IMG/VR virus record: IMGVR_UViG_3300042549_008312
Span: 101,849-165,848 of that record
Strand: one strand, 5' to 3'
From: a virus
DNA: 64,000 nt
In this document: piece by piece, positions 36,899 to 46,100 of the stretch
Layout of the letters: every line of letters starts with the position of its first letter
Numbering within the stretch: position 1 is the stretch's first letter
Notes under the pieces: model-generated
The model's database searches: none
The model's input: the letters and a program-made list of their open reading frames with translations, nothing else
Told to the model about the DNA's origin: nothing
Position numbers and translations under genes: made by a program

Positions 36899-38677
36899 AT
36901 GCAGTTACCCATAGAAAAGAGAGCGCTGGATATATTAAAAACATATAAAGGGTCAAATGATTATATATTGGGTATACAAAACACATACTTTACGAGTAAA
37001 AGTTTTATACCAACAAAAAACCAAAGCGATTATGTTATTAAAAACGGTAATGTTGACCCTGTTGTCGTTAATAAATTATTCGATATAAGTAAATCTTGTA
37101 GACCTTTTATCGCTGAACAATTAAAATTAGATTTTATACCAGATAAAATATTCATTAATAAATTACTTAGTAGAAAAGAAAATTTTTTACATATTTACGG
37201 TTGTTTTGAAGAAGGTTGTGACCAATACTATACATTTTACATTTCAAAAGAGTGTGTAAAAGTTAGTCGCCCTGAACCAGAAATTGACCCAACAAAGTAT
37301 GAAAGGGATCCAAAACCACATCAAATAACAGCAATTAAAAAATTATTGACAAACGATAAATTTATATTGGCTGATGAAATGGGTCTTGGTAAAACTACAT
37401 CCGCTATCATTGCGGCCATAGAAGGTCAATTTAAAAAAATATTGATTGTTTGTCCAGCATCACTTAAACTTAACTGGAAAATTGAAATTTCAAACTATGA
37501 TTCCCCAGATAATATTAGCGTTGTTGACGGAAGTAACCTTACTGTAAAGAAATGGACAATCGTAAACTACGATATTCTTAAGAATTTTCACCATTTACCT
37601 AGACGTGGTGTTAAGACAGCTGATTTACCCGTGTCACCAATTGATTACCATAAGTTTGATTTGGTAATTGCGGATGAAGCTCACTACCTTAAAAACGCTG
37701 CGTCAAACAGAACTAAGATCTTTAATGATTTTGCAATGAAAATACCAGTAAGGTGGTTATTGACAGGTACACCAATCACAAATAAACCGATTGATTTCTA
37801 TAATCTTTTGTATTTGTGTGATTCACCTGTTGCTTCTAACTGGGTTGGCTATGTTAAAAGATATTGCGCTGGTAGACAATTCAACCGTAAAGGTACCAAA
37901 CAAAAGTATTGGGTTTGTTCAGGATCTTCAAATCTTGAGGAATTAAAAGATTTCTCTGCTGATGTTATCTTAAGGAGAACTAAGAGTGATTCTATTGATT
38001 TACCACAAAAGACTATTAAACCTGTATATCTACCATTGGAATTCTCAACCAGTTACAACGCTTATATTGATGAATATGAAGCTTGGATTGAGGAAATGGA
38101 AGCGGCTGGTGAAAAACCAACAATTACAGATCACTTAACAAAACTTATTAAAGTTAGACAATTATTATCCTACGATAAAATAGCCCACACAATTGAAATG
38201 GCTGAAGAAATGCTTGAGAATGATCAAAAGGTAATTATCTTTAGTTGTTTTACAAACACAATTAAAGAATTGCAAGCTCATTTTGGTAAAAAGTCAGTAA
38301 CGATTGACGGGTCTGTTTCAAAAGAAAAAAGACAACAAGCTGTCGAAGCATTCCAAAATGATAACAACATCAAAGTTTTTTTAGGTAATATTGTTGCGGC
38401 TGGCGTTGGTTTAACACTTACTGAAAGTAGCGTTGTAATATTCAATGATCTGGATTGGACACCAGCTAACCATATGCAAGCTGAGGATAGGGCTCATAGA
38501 ATTGGTCAACAAAATCAAGTCCATATTATATACCCATTGTTTGCGGACACTTTAGACATGATCATGTATAAAGCACTTCAAAGTAAAATGAAAATTATTA
38601 GCACGATTATGGGTGATAACCCATCAGAAGAACAAATTTCTGTTGGTAAAGAAGTTATTATGCACCTTAGACGTTAA
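36899..38677 (+). CDS. SNF2/UvsW-type DNA helicase
   Basis: 592 residues of superfamily 2. Seen: Walker A in DEMGLGKTTSA (near 158), motif Ia ILIVCPASLKLNW, DEAH box in VIADEAHYLKN (near 258), motif III LLTGTPITN, and the second RecA lobe with VIIFSCFTNT, DGSVSKEKRQ, AGVGLTLTES and the AEDRAHRIGQ motif VI typical of SNF2 enzymes. The RIGQ and GTPI motifs place it near SMARCAL1-like annealing helicases. In T4 the equivalent job (branch migration, fork regression, R-loop removal) is done by UvsW. The first 130 residues are a less conserved N-terminal domain. Its stop overlaps the stop of the opposing GP88-type gene. Confidence 0.93.
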   Translation: MQLPIEKRALDILKTYKGSNDYILGIQNTYFTSKSFIPTKNQSDYVIKNGNVDPVVVNKLFDISKSCRPFIAEQLKLDFIPDKIFINKLLSRKENFLHIYGCFEEGCDQYYTFYISKECVKVSRPEPEIDPTKYERDPKPHQITAIKKLLTNDKFILADEMGLGKTTSAIIAAIEGQFKKILIVCPASLKLNWKIEISNYDSPDNISVVDGSNLTVKKWTIVNYDILKNFHHLPRRGVKTADLPVSPIDYHKFDLVIADEAHYLKNAASNRTKIFNDFAMKIPVRWLLTGTPITNKPIDFYNLLYLCDSPVASNWVGYVKRYCAGRQFNRKGTKQKYWVCSGSSNLEELKDFSADVILRRTKSDSIDLPQKTIKPVYLPLEFSTSYNAYIDEYEAWIEEMEAAGEKPTITDHLTKLIKVRQLLSYDKIAHTIEMAEEMLENDQKVIIFSCFTNTIKELQAHFGKKSVTIDGSVSKEKRQQAVEAFQNDNNIKVFLGNIVAAGVGLTLTESSVVIFNDLDWTPANHMQAEDRAHRIGQQNQVHIIYPLFADTLDMIMYKALQSKMKIISTIMGDNPSEEQISVGKEVIMHLRR

Positions 38678-39849
38678 TGTTGTAGTAAATAACTACCTTT
38701 AACATCTTTTCTTTGAGCTGCAATATCACTGTCACCAGTTGGCAATACAATAACATTGTATTTAAATGCTTCACCTTGTGTTGTTGGTAACTCATCCGTA
38801 TAAACAATTGATTCGTATGGTATGTTATATTTAATACTAACACGATTTTTTAATGTTTCTTTAGCTTCATCATCAATAAAGGTTGCTTTTTCTTTTTCAT
38901 CCTTAACATAGTGAGGACCTTTTTTAACAAAAATATCTTTAAATAACTCTTTTGGTACTATCTTAGAAATTTTAACTGTATCTGTATCAACTTTAGCTGT
39001 TTCTTTTTTATTCGCATCATCAGAAAAATTCATAACAAAATTTGGATCCGCTATGTTTGCAATATCACCCATCTTTGTATATGCATAAGATTCAATATTA
39101 TAGCCATCTTTAAGTAACTGGTTTGTAACACTAATTGCTATATCATAATATTTTTTAGCAAAAAAATCACCAGCATCATTCCATCTAATAATTAATTTAA
39201 TGTCAATACCTTCTTTTTTTGATTGTCTTTTTATACTATAAGCTAAAGGATCTAACTCATCCATTATAATGTTTTCATACATTTCAGGATCATTTAATAA
39301 TAGATTAACTCTTTGTGTATATTTTAAATTTTTACCATCACTCATAATATAACGACCTTTTCTAGCGTAACATCCAACCGCACATGAGCCAGCCCCAGGA
39401 CAAGTATTTATGGTATAAAATTTACCTTGCTCTTTATCATAAAGAATACTTCTTAACGCTGGTATACCCGTATTAACAGTATATTGCCCACCACCCCTGT
39501 CACCTTTTTCCATTTTAGGGTTTCTATCAAATATCAATTTAGGTAAAGCCGTAATTTGTCTAATAAAATGGTTAATATCAATTTCACCCTCTTTATCCAT
39601 TGGTATATTATTACGACTAATTATAGGTGTATTAGCGTCAATTTTCTCCCTATTTTTTTCTGGTGAATTTAATCTATCTATTTGTGAGTTTAGCATACCA
39701 ATAACAGATTCTGGGGACAAGCAAGTTTTTTTAACATCACTAAAATCATTTTCCCAATCAACCTCAGATATATTTGTGGACTCATTTAAACGAAAACCGA
39801 TTAATTCTTTTGTTCTGAGTATTGCGTTATTAAATTTGTTATTAGTCAT
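38674..39849 (-). CDS. GP88-family protein with Cys motif
   Basis: 391 residues from the ATG at 39849 (MTNNKFNN); upstream alternatives add an unlikely membrane-like leader. The core matches the phage Gene Product 88 family: SILYDKEQGKFYTINT, then C-x5-C-x3-CYA in CPGAGSCAVGCYARKGRY (near 150), RVNLLLNDP, and IRWNDAGDFF. The Cys pattern suggests a metal or iron-sulfur site; the family's activity is unknown to me. The N-terminal 23 residues end in FRLNE, a possible capsid-targeting peptide. It has its own divergent late promoter-like element, so it may be a late, possibly packaged, protein. It lies alone on the minus strand between plus-strand genes. Confidence 0.75.
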   Translation of the reverse strand: MTNNKFNNAILRTKELIGFRLNESTNISEVDWENDFSDVKKTCLSPESVIGMLNSQIDRLNSPEKNREKIDANTPIISRNNIPMDKEGEIDINHFIRQITALPKLIFDRNPKMEKGDRGGGQYTVNTGIPALRSILYDKEQGKFYTINTCPGAGSCAVGCYARKGRYIMSDGKNLKYTQRVNLLLNDPEMYENIIMDELDPLAYSIKRQSKKEGIDIKLIIRWNDAGDFFAKKYYDIAISVTNQLLKDGYNIESYAYTKMGDIANIADPNFVMNFSDDANKKETAKVDTDTVKISKIVPKELFKDIFVKKGPHYVKDEKEKATFIDDEAKETLKNRVSIKYNIPYESIVYTDELPTTQGEAFKYNVIVLPTGDSDIAAQRKDVKGSYLLQH

Positions 39850-39868
39850 AATATTCCCGTATTTAAAA

Positions 39869-39886
39869 GTATTTATAATAAATATT
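39869..39886. promoter_or_regulatory. Overlapping divergent late promoter-like elements
   Basis: AGTATTTATA-like sequence (GTATTTATA at 39869-39877) faces the plus-strand neck gene, 15 bases from its ATG, and AATATTTAT (39878-39886, minus strand) faces the GP88-type gene, 28 bases from its ATG. Both genes share a 43-base gap. Confidence 0.45.
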
Positions 39887-39892
39887 AGGCAA

Positions 39893-40984
39893 ATGAGAAT
39901 AAATCCAATCGAAAAGCAAAAAATATACAAACAAGCTAAACACAGACTTGGTGCCCCTATTAGAAAGATTCAATTAGAGGATGAGCAAATGGACTCTCTT
40001 CTTGAAATCGCAACAGAAGATTATGTTGAGTTTATTAACAACTGGTTAATTGAACACCAATGGCCAAGTTTGATTGGTTTAAGTGTTAGTGAGGCTGACC
40101 TAACAAGGGCTTTTATTTATAGAAGCTTTGATTTGGTTACTCAATATACCTATTCTTACTCAAAAATCGTTGGTTTAGGTGCTGGTGAAGGTGGTTATGT
40201 ACTTAAAAAAGACTATGTTGAATTATCTAAAGGACAACAAATATATGAAATTCCAGCGAATAGGGAAATAAATGAGGTGTTATGGTTTACCCCAGCTTCT
40301 TTAGATCAATCTGTAATTGACCCATTCTTAGGTGTTTGGAATAATCAATTTGGTGCCGAATACATGGGTTTAGGTAGTTATTATATTCTACCAGCCTTTG
40401 ATATCTTAATGAGAACAACGGATAGAAACCTTAAAAATAGAATGATTCGCTCTGAGTTAATATATAAGATTACGAATGCACCTGATGGTAAAAAATATCT
40501 TCATTTAATGAATACCCCAGGTGGTAAGTTTGATTTTAGGGGTTCAATGCTTGACCAGGGTAAATGTTGGTATTGGTATTACGATATTAACCCATTAATT
40601 AAAGACGATTGTTTAGCAAAAAACAAAGATATTATTAAATCACCTTCTGATGTTCCGTTGGATAATATTTCATTTGATGATTTAAATGATCCAGCTAAAG
40701 TTTGGATCAGAAGATATTTTATTGCATTATGTAAAGAAACTTTAGGTAGGGTAAGAGGTACATTTGGTGGTAAAATACCAGTTCCAGATGCAAATATGGA
40801 AATTGAATACCAATCGCTTTTATCAGAAGGTAAAGATGAGATGGTTACACTTAAAAAAGAATTAGAGGATAGAATGTTTAAATTAAATCCAATAGAAATT
40901 CTTAAGAGAATGTCTTCTGAGGCTGAAGAAATTAATAAAGCCCTTAAATTTAGAGCATTCCAAAAACCAATTAAGATTATATAA
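39893..40984 (+). CDS. Neck/head-completion-like structural protein
   Basis: 363 residues from the ATG at 39893 (MRINPIEKQ). The opening HRLGAPIRKIQLEDEQMDSLLEIA resembles the start of connector proteins in T4-like phages (a LGAP-hydrophobic-acidic pattern followed by a helical EALE-like segment), and KVWIRRYFIALCKETLGRVRGTFGG near residue 275 is a pattern shared with neck proteins, gp13 being the best guess. The C-terminal ELEDRMFKLNP is helical. It is followed directly (ATG overlapping TAA) by the collagen-like fibre gene. Assignment to gp13 is tentative; a structural role is likely. Confidence 0.6.
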   Translation: MRINPIEKQKIYKQAKHRLGAPIRKIQLEDEQMDSLLEIATEDYVEFINNWLIEHQWPSLIGLSVSEADLTRAFIYRSFDLVTQYTYSYSKIVGLGAGEGGYVLKKDYVELSKGQQIYEIPANREINEVLWFTPASLDQSVIDPFLGVWNNQFGAEYMGLGSYYILPAFDILMRTTDRNLKNRMIRSELIYKITNAPDGKKYLHLMNTPGGKFDFRGSMLDQGKCWYWYYDINPLIKDDCLAKNKDIIKSPSDVPLDNISFDDLNDPAKVWIRRYFIALCKETLGRVRGTFGGKIPVPDANMEIEYQSLLSEGKDEMVTLKKELEDRMFKLNPIEILKRMSSEAEEINKALKFRAFQKPIKII

Positions 40985-42684
40985 TGTTTTATACAGCCCT
41001 AGATAATAGTGATTATTTTGATTTAGTTGTCACAAAAGATTGTCGTGATTTTTATCGTAATTATAGTGAATGTAATTTAATAAACATTAATATTACTGAA
41101 GATCTATGTTCAACCCCTGGGAGTGTTCAAACAGAAGAAGTTGAATTAAAGAATATAACCCTTACTGGTTATGATAACTTTTTTATACATAATGGTGAAA
41201 TATCTAACATTAATAATTTCACTGGTGATACAATAGGGTATACGGTTAATCAAGATATTGTTATTGATGTCGATAAAAATTTAACATATGTGGTCGAGAC
41301 TGGGGATACATTCTGTTTTCATGAAATATCAGGTTATAGTGGTAATTATTGTTATGAGATCGATCATTTAAACCTTGATAACGGTGTTTACTACAACAAA
41401 TTAAACGGTGGTTTTTACCAAGGCTTTTATAAAATATTTGGTGAGAACGTTGAATGGTATCCAGCCAGAGCAAAAATGGGTTGGACCGTTGACATGGTTG
41501 TTCATTTTCCTATGGACGTAACAGGTTCAACTGGAACTAGTGGTACTTCAGGAACATCTGGTTCTTCTGGATCTAACGGTACTAATGGAACTATTGGTAC
41601 TTCAGGAACATCTGGTTCTTCTGGGTCTAACGGTTCTTCAGGATCTAACGGTACTAATGGCACTTCAGGAACATCTGGTTCTTCTGGATCATCAGGGAGT
41701 TGTGTAACTTTGAACGAGGTTTACCCAAATAATAGTGGTTTTATTTTTTATTTAGGAACAAGAGCTGAAAATAAATTTGCTGATAAGACTGACATTGAGA
41801 TACAAAAATTTGAAAATAACTATGAAATCTTACCGTTAAACACAACAAACTTATTCACCTATAATAATTTAATAAGTTTAGATGGTTTAACCAATTACAT
41901 TGGTTATTTTAACTATTATAATGGTTTAATGTATACTGGTAGAAATTACACAACAGATTCTCAACCTTTACAATATCATCAGGAATATAGCGATTTAACT
42001 TATAATGCATTTGGTATAAGAGTTACCAATGATGGTAGAATTGGTTATAGAACAATATACCCAACTGACATATGTTACACTGGGGCGACACAAGAAGTAA
42101 GCGGTATAACAAACAACTCATTTATAATGGAACCCGATGATCCTTGTGTTAGTCATACAAAAGCTCTTATTATTACAAAATACTTTACCATTGAAGAATG
42201 TTATACAAAAAAACCAGTTATCAATGTTAATGAAAAAAAGTTTTTAAATATAACTGGAGTGTTTGAAAGGGATTTTGGATATGGTGATAATTGCCAGTTA
42301 AAATACGGTGACTATAAAAAAGGAACCTTCTCAATTTACCTAAACGGATTTCTAGTTTTTAGAAATAAAAAATTTGTTGAGGTTATACCACATGAATTAG
42401 ATACCGATGCGAAATACCAAGAAGGTGTACCGTTTAATATTTCATTTGGTGGTGGTACCCAAAGTTTAATTGATGCTGTTGTGTTTGATAAGACAAAAGT
42501 ACTTGGTACCGTTTTAGAAAGATTTTTTGCTGGAACATTTTTAGGTGGTGTTAAATCATTTAAAATGTATTGTGTACCTTTGTATACTGTTGAAGTTAAA
42601 AAAGAACTTAGAAGTATTGCAGGTATATATAACTTACCAATAATAAACGGTGGAAGACAAATATTTATAAAAAACCTATTCTAA
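40984..42684 (+). CDS. Collagen-like fibre/tail protein
   Basis: 566 residues. Residues about 180-240 are a Gly-X-Y tract made of GTSGTSG, GSSGSNG and GTNGTSG units, a collagen-like trimeric stem found in phage fibres. The N-terminal 175 residues (LDNSDYFDLVVT onward) probably attach to the virion; the C-terminal 325 residues are beta-rich with laminin/lectin-like concanavalin features (GTFSIYLNGFLVFRNKKF), a candidate receptor-binding head. It overlaps its neighbours by one base at each end, so fibre, neck and the next small gene are one operon. Confidence 0.78.
   Translation: MFYTALDNSDYFDLVVTKDCRDFYRNYSECNLININITEDLCSTPGSVQTEEVELKNITLTGYDNFFIHNGEISNINNFTGDTIGYTVNQDIVIDVDKNLTYVVETGDTFCFHEISGYSGNYCYEIDHLNLDNGVYYNKLNGGFYQGFYKIFGENVEWYPARAKMGWTVDMVVHFPMDVTGSTGTSGTSGTSGSSGSNGTNGTIGTSGTSGSSGSNGSSGSNGTNGTSGTSGSSGSSGSCVTLNEVYPNNSGFIFYLGTRAENKFADKTDIEIQKFENNYEILPLNTTNLFTYNNLISLDGLTNYIGYFNYYNGLMYTGRNYTTDSQPLQYHQEYSDLTYNAFGIRVTNDGRIGYRTIYPTDICYTGATQEVSGITNNSFIMEPDDPCVSHTKALIITKYFTIEECYTKKPVINVNEKKFLNITGVFERDFGYGDNCQLKYGDYKKGTFSIYLNGFLVFRNKKFVEVIPHELDTDAKYQEGVPFNISFGGGTQSLIDAVVFDKTKVLGTVLERFFAGTFLGGVKSFKMYCVPLYTVEVKKELRSIAGIYNLPIINGGRQIFIKNLF
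41542..41687 (+). repeat. Nucleotide repeats in the collagen-like stem
   Basis: Three nearly identical 29-base units (41542-41570, 41596-41624, 41659-41687; the third has one change) encode GTSGTSGSSG, spaced 54 and 63 bases. They allow stem length to change by in-frame recombination. Confidence 0.85.
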
Positions 42685-43085
42685 TGATATTCAGTATAAG
42701 ACAAAACGCGACATTACCTATTTTGAAAATGAAAGTTTTCAGAGATGGCCGCAACGATTTTAGACGTTTCGAAGAGTTAATCGAAAATTGTGTGGTAACA
42801 TTTGCCATGAAAGATGAAAAAACTGGTATATACAAAGTTGCAAATAAAGCGGCAAATGTTGTACTTGAAAATCCTTGTGACGAAAATGGTTACAAAAACT
42901 ATATCATAACATACCAATTTACAAAAGACGATACCGACAAACCTGGGGTGTTTCTTGGTGAATTTAAATTAACCTTGTTTGATCTAGCCGACCCAACTGA
43001 AGTTTATGGTGAGTTAATAGCACCAATTCAAGAGGAATTATACATACACATCCTCGATTCATTCGTAAAAACAGATATTATTTAA
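42684..43085 (+). CDS. Small structural protein near fibre, beta-sandwich like
   Basis: 133 residues. The strand pattern LPILKMKVFRDGR, CVVTFAMKDEKTGIYKV and IITYQFTKDDTDKPGVFLGEFKLTLFD resembles the N-terminal domains of phage baseplate upper proteins (BppU-like) and capsid decoration Ig folds. It is coupled to the fibre gene by an ATG/TAA overlap and is the end of the operon. A role in fibre attachment is inferred from position only. Confidence 0.6.
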   Translation: MIFSIRQNATLPILKMKVFRDGRNDFRRFEELIENCVVTFAMKDEKTGIYKVANKAANVVLENPCDENGYKNYIITYQFTKDDTDKPGVFLGEFKLTLFDLADPTEVYGELIAPIQEELYIHILDSFVKTDII

Positions 43086-43091
43086 CCTTTT

Positions 43092-43122
43092 TTTGTTTTT
43101 TTAAGTTTTATACTTATATTTG
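43092..43122 (+). promoter_or_regulatory. Bacteroidota-type promoter before DNA polymerase
   Basis: TTTG (43092-43095), exactly 19 bases, then TATATTTG (43115-43122): a perfect match to TTTG-N19-TAnnTTTG. It ends 17 bases before the polymerase ATG. It is the strongest sign that host RNA polymerase of a Bacteroidota species reads the replication genes. Confidence 0.75.
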
Positions 43123-43139
43123 TGCCAAAATAACGAATT

Positions 43140-46100
43140 ATGGCCGAATACAAAATTTCCCTTGAAGAAATAGAAAAATTTTTAAATGGACACAATGATG
43201 AGAAATACATTGTGAATGTTGAGTACGATGCCGAAACTAATCTAATCCATAAGGTTAAACAAGATCCTGAAAGAGGTAACTATGTCGAAACAGAACCGTT
43301 ACTCGCTTTCATGTGGATTAAAAATCTTAATAAGATTAAGGAATTAACCAATTTTTATGGTAATAGCGATTCAAAGATTAAATCTGCTAGACAAAGATTT
43401 GGTATTGAAATTAAATCTTTAGGTGGTGATCACCCAAAACTACTTGAGGGTTATAGATACTTGGTCACTTGTAATCAAGGTAATAAAAGAATGTTAGATT
43501 TCTTCAGAGAAGGTGGCATCTATGTCTATGACACAAGAAACGATATTAGATCACACTTTTTAATGATATCACCTGTTGAACAATACTTTATACACACTGG
43601 TAAACGTTTGTTTAAAGGGTATGAAGAATATGATGATATTCATAAATTTATATTTGACTTAGAGACAACAGGTTTAGATCCACATATCAATAGGATATTT
43701 TTGATTGGTGTCTATACTAATAAAGGTGTTAAAGAAATTATACCAGTTGAGGATGATGATGAATCTGAAAGACAAGCAATTACAAAATTCTTCGAGGTTA
43801 TTAATGACATTAAACCAACAATTATTGCTGGTTATAATAGCGCTAACTTTGACTGGGATTTCTTTTTTGTTCGTTGTCAAAAACTTGGATTAAATATTCA
43901 AGATATAGCTATAACACTTAAACCAGGTGAGCTTATCCAAAGAAAAGAAAAAAGCGTACTTAAACTTGGTAATGAGGTGGAAGAATATACACAAACTAAT
44001 ATGTTTGGTTATAGTGTTATTGACATTATCCACTCAGCTAGGCGTGCACAAGCAATTGATTCAAGTATGAAGTCAGTTGGTTTAAAGTATGTTTGTAAGT
44101 ATAACAAGATTGCCAAAAAGAATCGTGTTTACATTGTTGGTGATAAAATTGGTAATACATGGTACTCAAAGGATAAATTCTATTTTGACGATAGAACTGG
44201 TTCGTACACTAAAACAAAACCAGCTTTAGAGTTTATGGATTACATTCGTAGAGAAGACATCCAAGCTAATCCAGATAAAATATTTGTTTTTGGTGATAAC
44301 ATGACGAGGCAAGGACTTGGTGGTCAAGCAAAAGAAATGCGTGGTGAACCAAATGTTATCGGTGTTGTAACAAAACATTCACCAGAATCAACACCTGAAT
44401 CTTATTTTAATGACAAAGATTTTGATTCCATTAAAAAATATATTGATACTGATATTAATCAGATAATTGAAAAGATTAAAGAAGGTAAAACTATTGTGTT
44501 CCCTAAAATGGGTATTGGTACAGGTTTGGCTCAGTTAGATATGAGAGCACCAAAAACTTTTAAATATCTAATAGATTTATTACGTGCATTACGTGATTAT
44601 ATTAACACCTTCCAAGAAGTTGACGGTAAATATATTGTTGAGCGTTACTTGGTTGATGATTTATGGGAAACCATGGAAGTTGATGCCGTTTATAATCAAT
44701 CATCATTCTTGTTGGCTAAATTGGTACCGACAACGTACCAAAGGGTATCGACCATGGGTACAGCTGGGTTATGGAAGTTATTGATGATGACATATTCATT
44801 TGAAAATGATTTAGCGATACCTGTATCAGATGTTAAAAGAGATTACACGGGTGGTTTATCAAGGTTATTTAAAGTTGGATACTCAACCACTTTAAGAAAG
44901 ATGGACTACAATTCACTATACCCAGCTATTCAATTGGCTCATGATGTATTTCCGAGTGTTGATGTTAACGGTGCAATGAAATCGATGTTAAAGTATTTCC
45001 ACACTGAACGTTTTAACGCTAAGAAATTATCTGACAAGTACAAAAAAGAGGGTAATTACCAATTAGCTGACAAATATAAACGTAAACAGTTACCACTTAA
45101 GATCTTTATTAACTCGATGTTCGGTGCCCTTGGAGCACCAATGGCTTTCCAATGGGCTGAAATTGATGTCAGTGAACGTATTACATGTACGGCAAGACAA
45201 TACCTTAGACTGATGGTTACATTTTTTGTTAAACGTGGTTACACACCTTTGGTACTTGATACGGATGGTGTGAACTTTATGGCCCCTAAAAACGGTGAGC
45301 ACTATACATATATTGGTAAAGGATTAAACGATGAAGTTGAAGCTGGTAAAGAATATACAGGTGTTAAAGCTATAGTCGCTGAATTTAACGATACGTACAT
45401 GCGTGGTGAGATGGGCCTTGGTTTGGATGGTATTTGGCCAGCAACCATAAACCTATCAAGAAAAAACTACGCTTTATTAGAAGATGATGGATCAATTAGT
45501 TTAACTGGTAATAGTATCAAGTCAAAAGCTATGCCTGTTTATATTGAGGAGTTTTTAGCTAAAGGCATGAAAATGTTATTAAACGGCCATGGTTATGATT
45601 TTGTTCAATATTACTATGAATACGCTGAAAAGGTTTATAATAAAGAGATACCGTTAGCAAAAATTGCCACAAAATCTAGAGTTAAGAAATCAATAAACGC
45701 TTACATAAATCGTGGTGGTGATAAAAATGGCAGACAATTGGCTAAACAAGCTCACATGGAGTTAGCGATTAAACATGATATTGATGTTAATCTTGGTGAT
45801 ACAATTTATTACGTTAATAACGGTAAAACAAAATCGCATGGTGATGCTCAAGAAGATAAACACGGTGAAATGTACGCAACATTAGTACCAAATGATATTA
45901 TTGAGAACCAACCAGATTATATTGGTGAATATAACGTACCAAAATATTTGGAAGCCTTAAATAAAAAGGTTGAACCGCTATTAGTTGCTTTCTCTCTTGA
46001 TGTTAGAGATAAAATTTTAATTAAAAAATCTGGTGAAAGAACAATGTTCTTAAGATCTGAATTAGATTTAGTAAATAACCAGCCAACCGATATTGAAGAC

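Noticed and set aside
41542-41687. Collagen-like repeats taken as assembly artefact
   Set aside because: Units differ in length and by single bases and keep the frame, as expected for a real Gly-X-Y stem.
44231-44600. Intein or homing endonuclease insertion in the polymerase
   Set aside because: No Cys/Ser at the left edge, no His-Asn at the right edge, and no LAGLIDADG or HNH motif in the insert.
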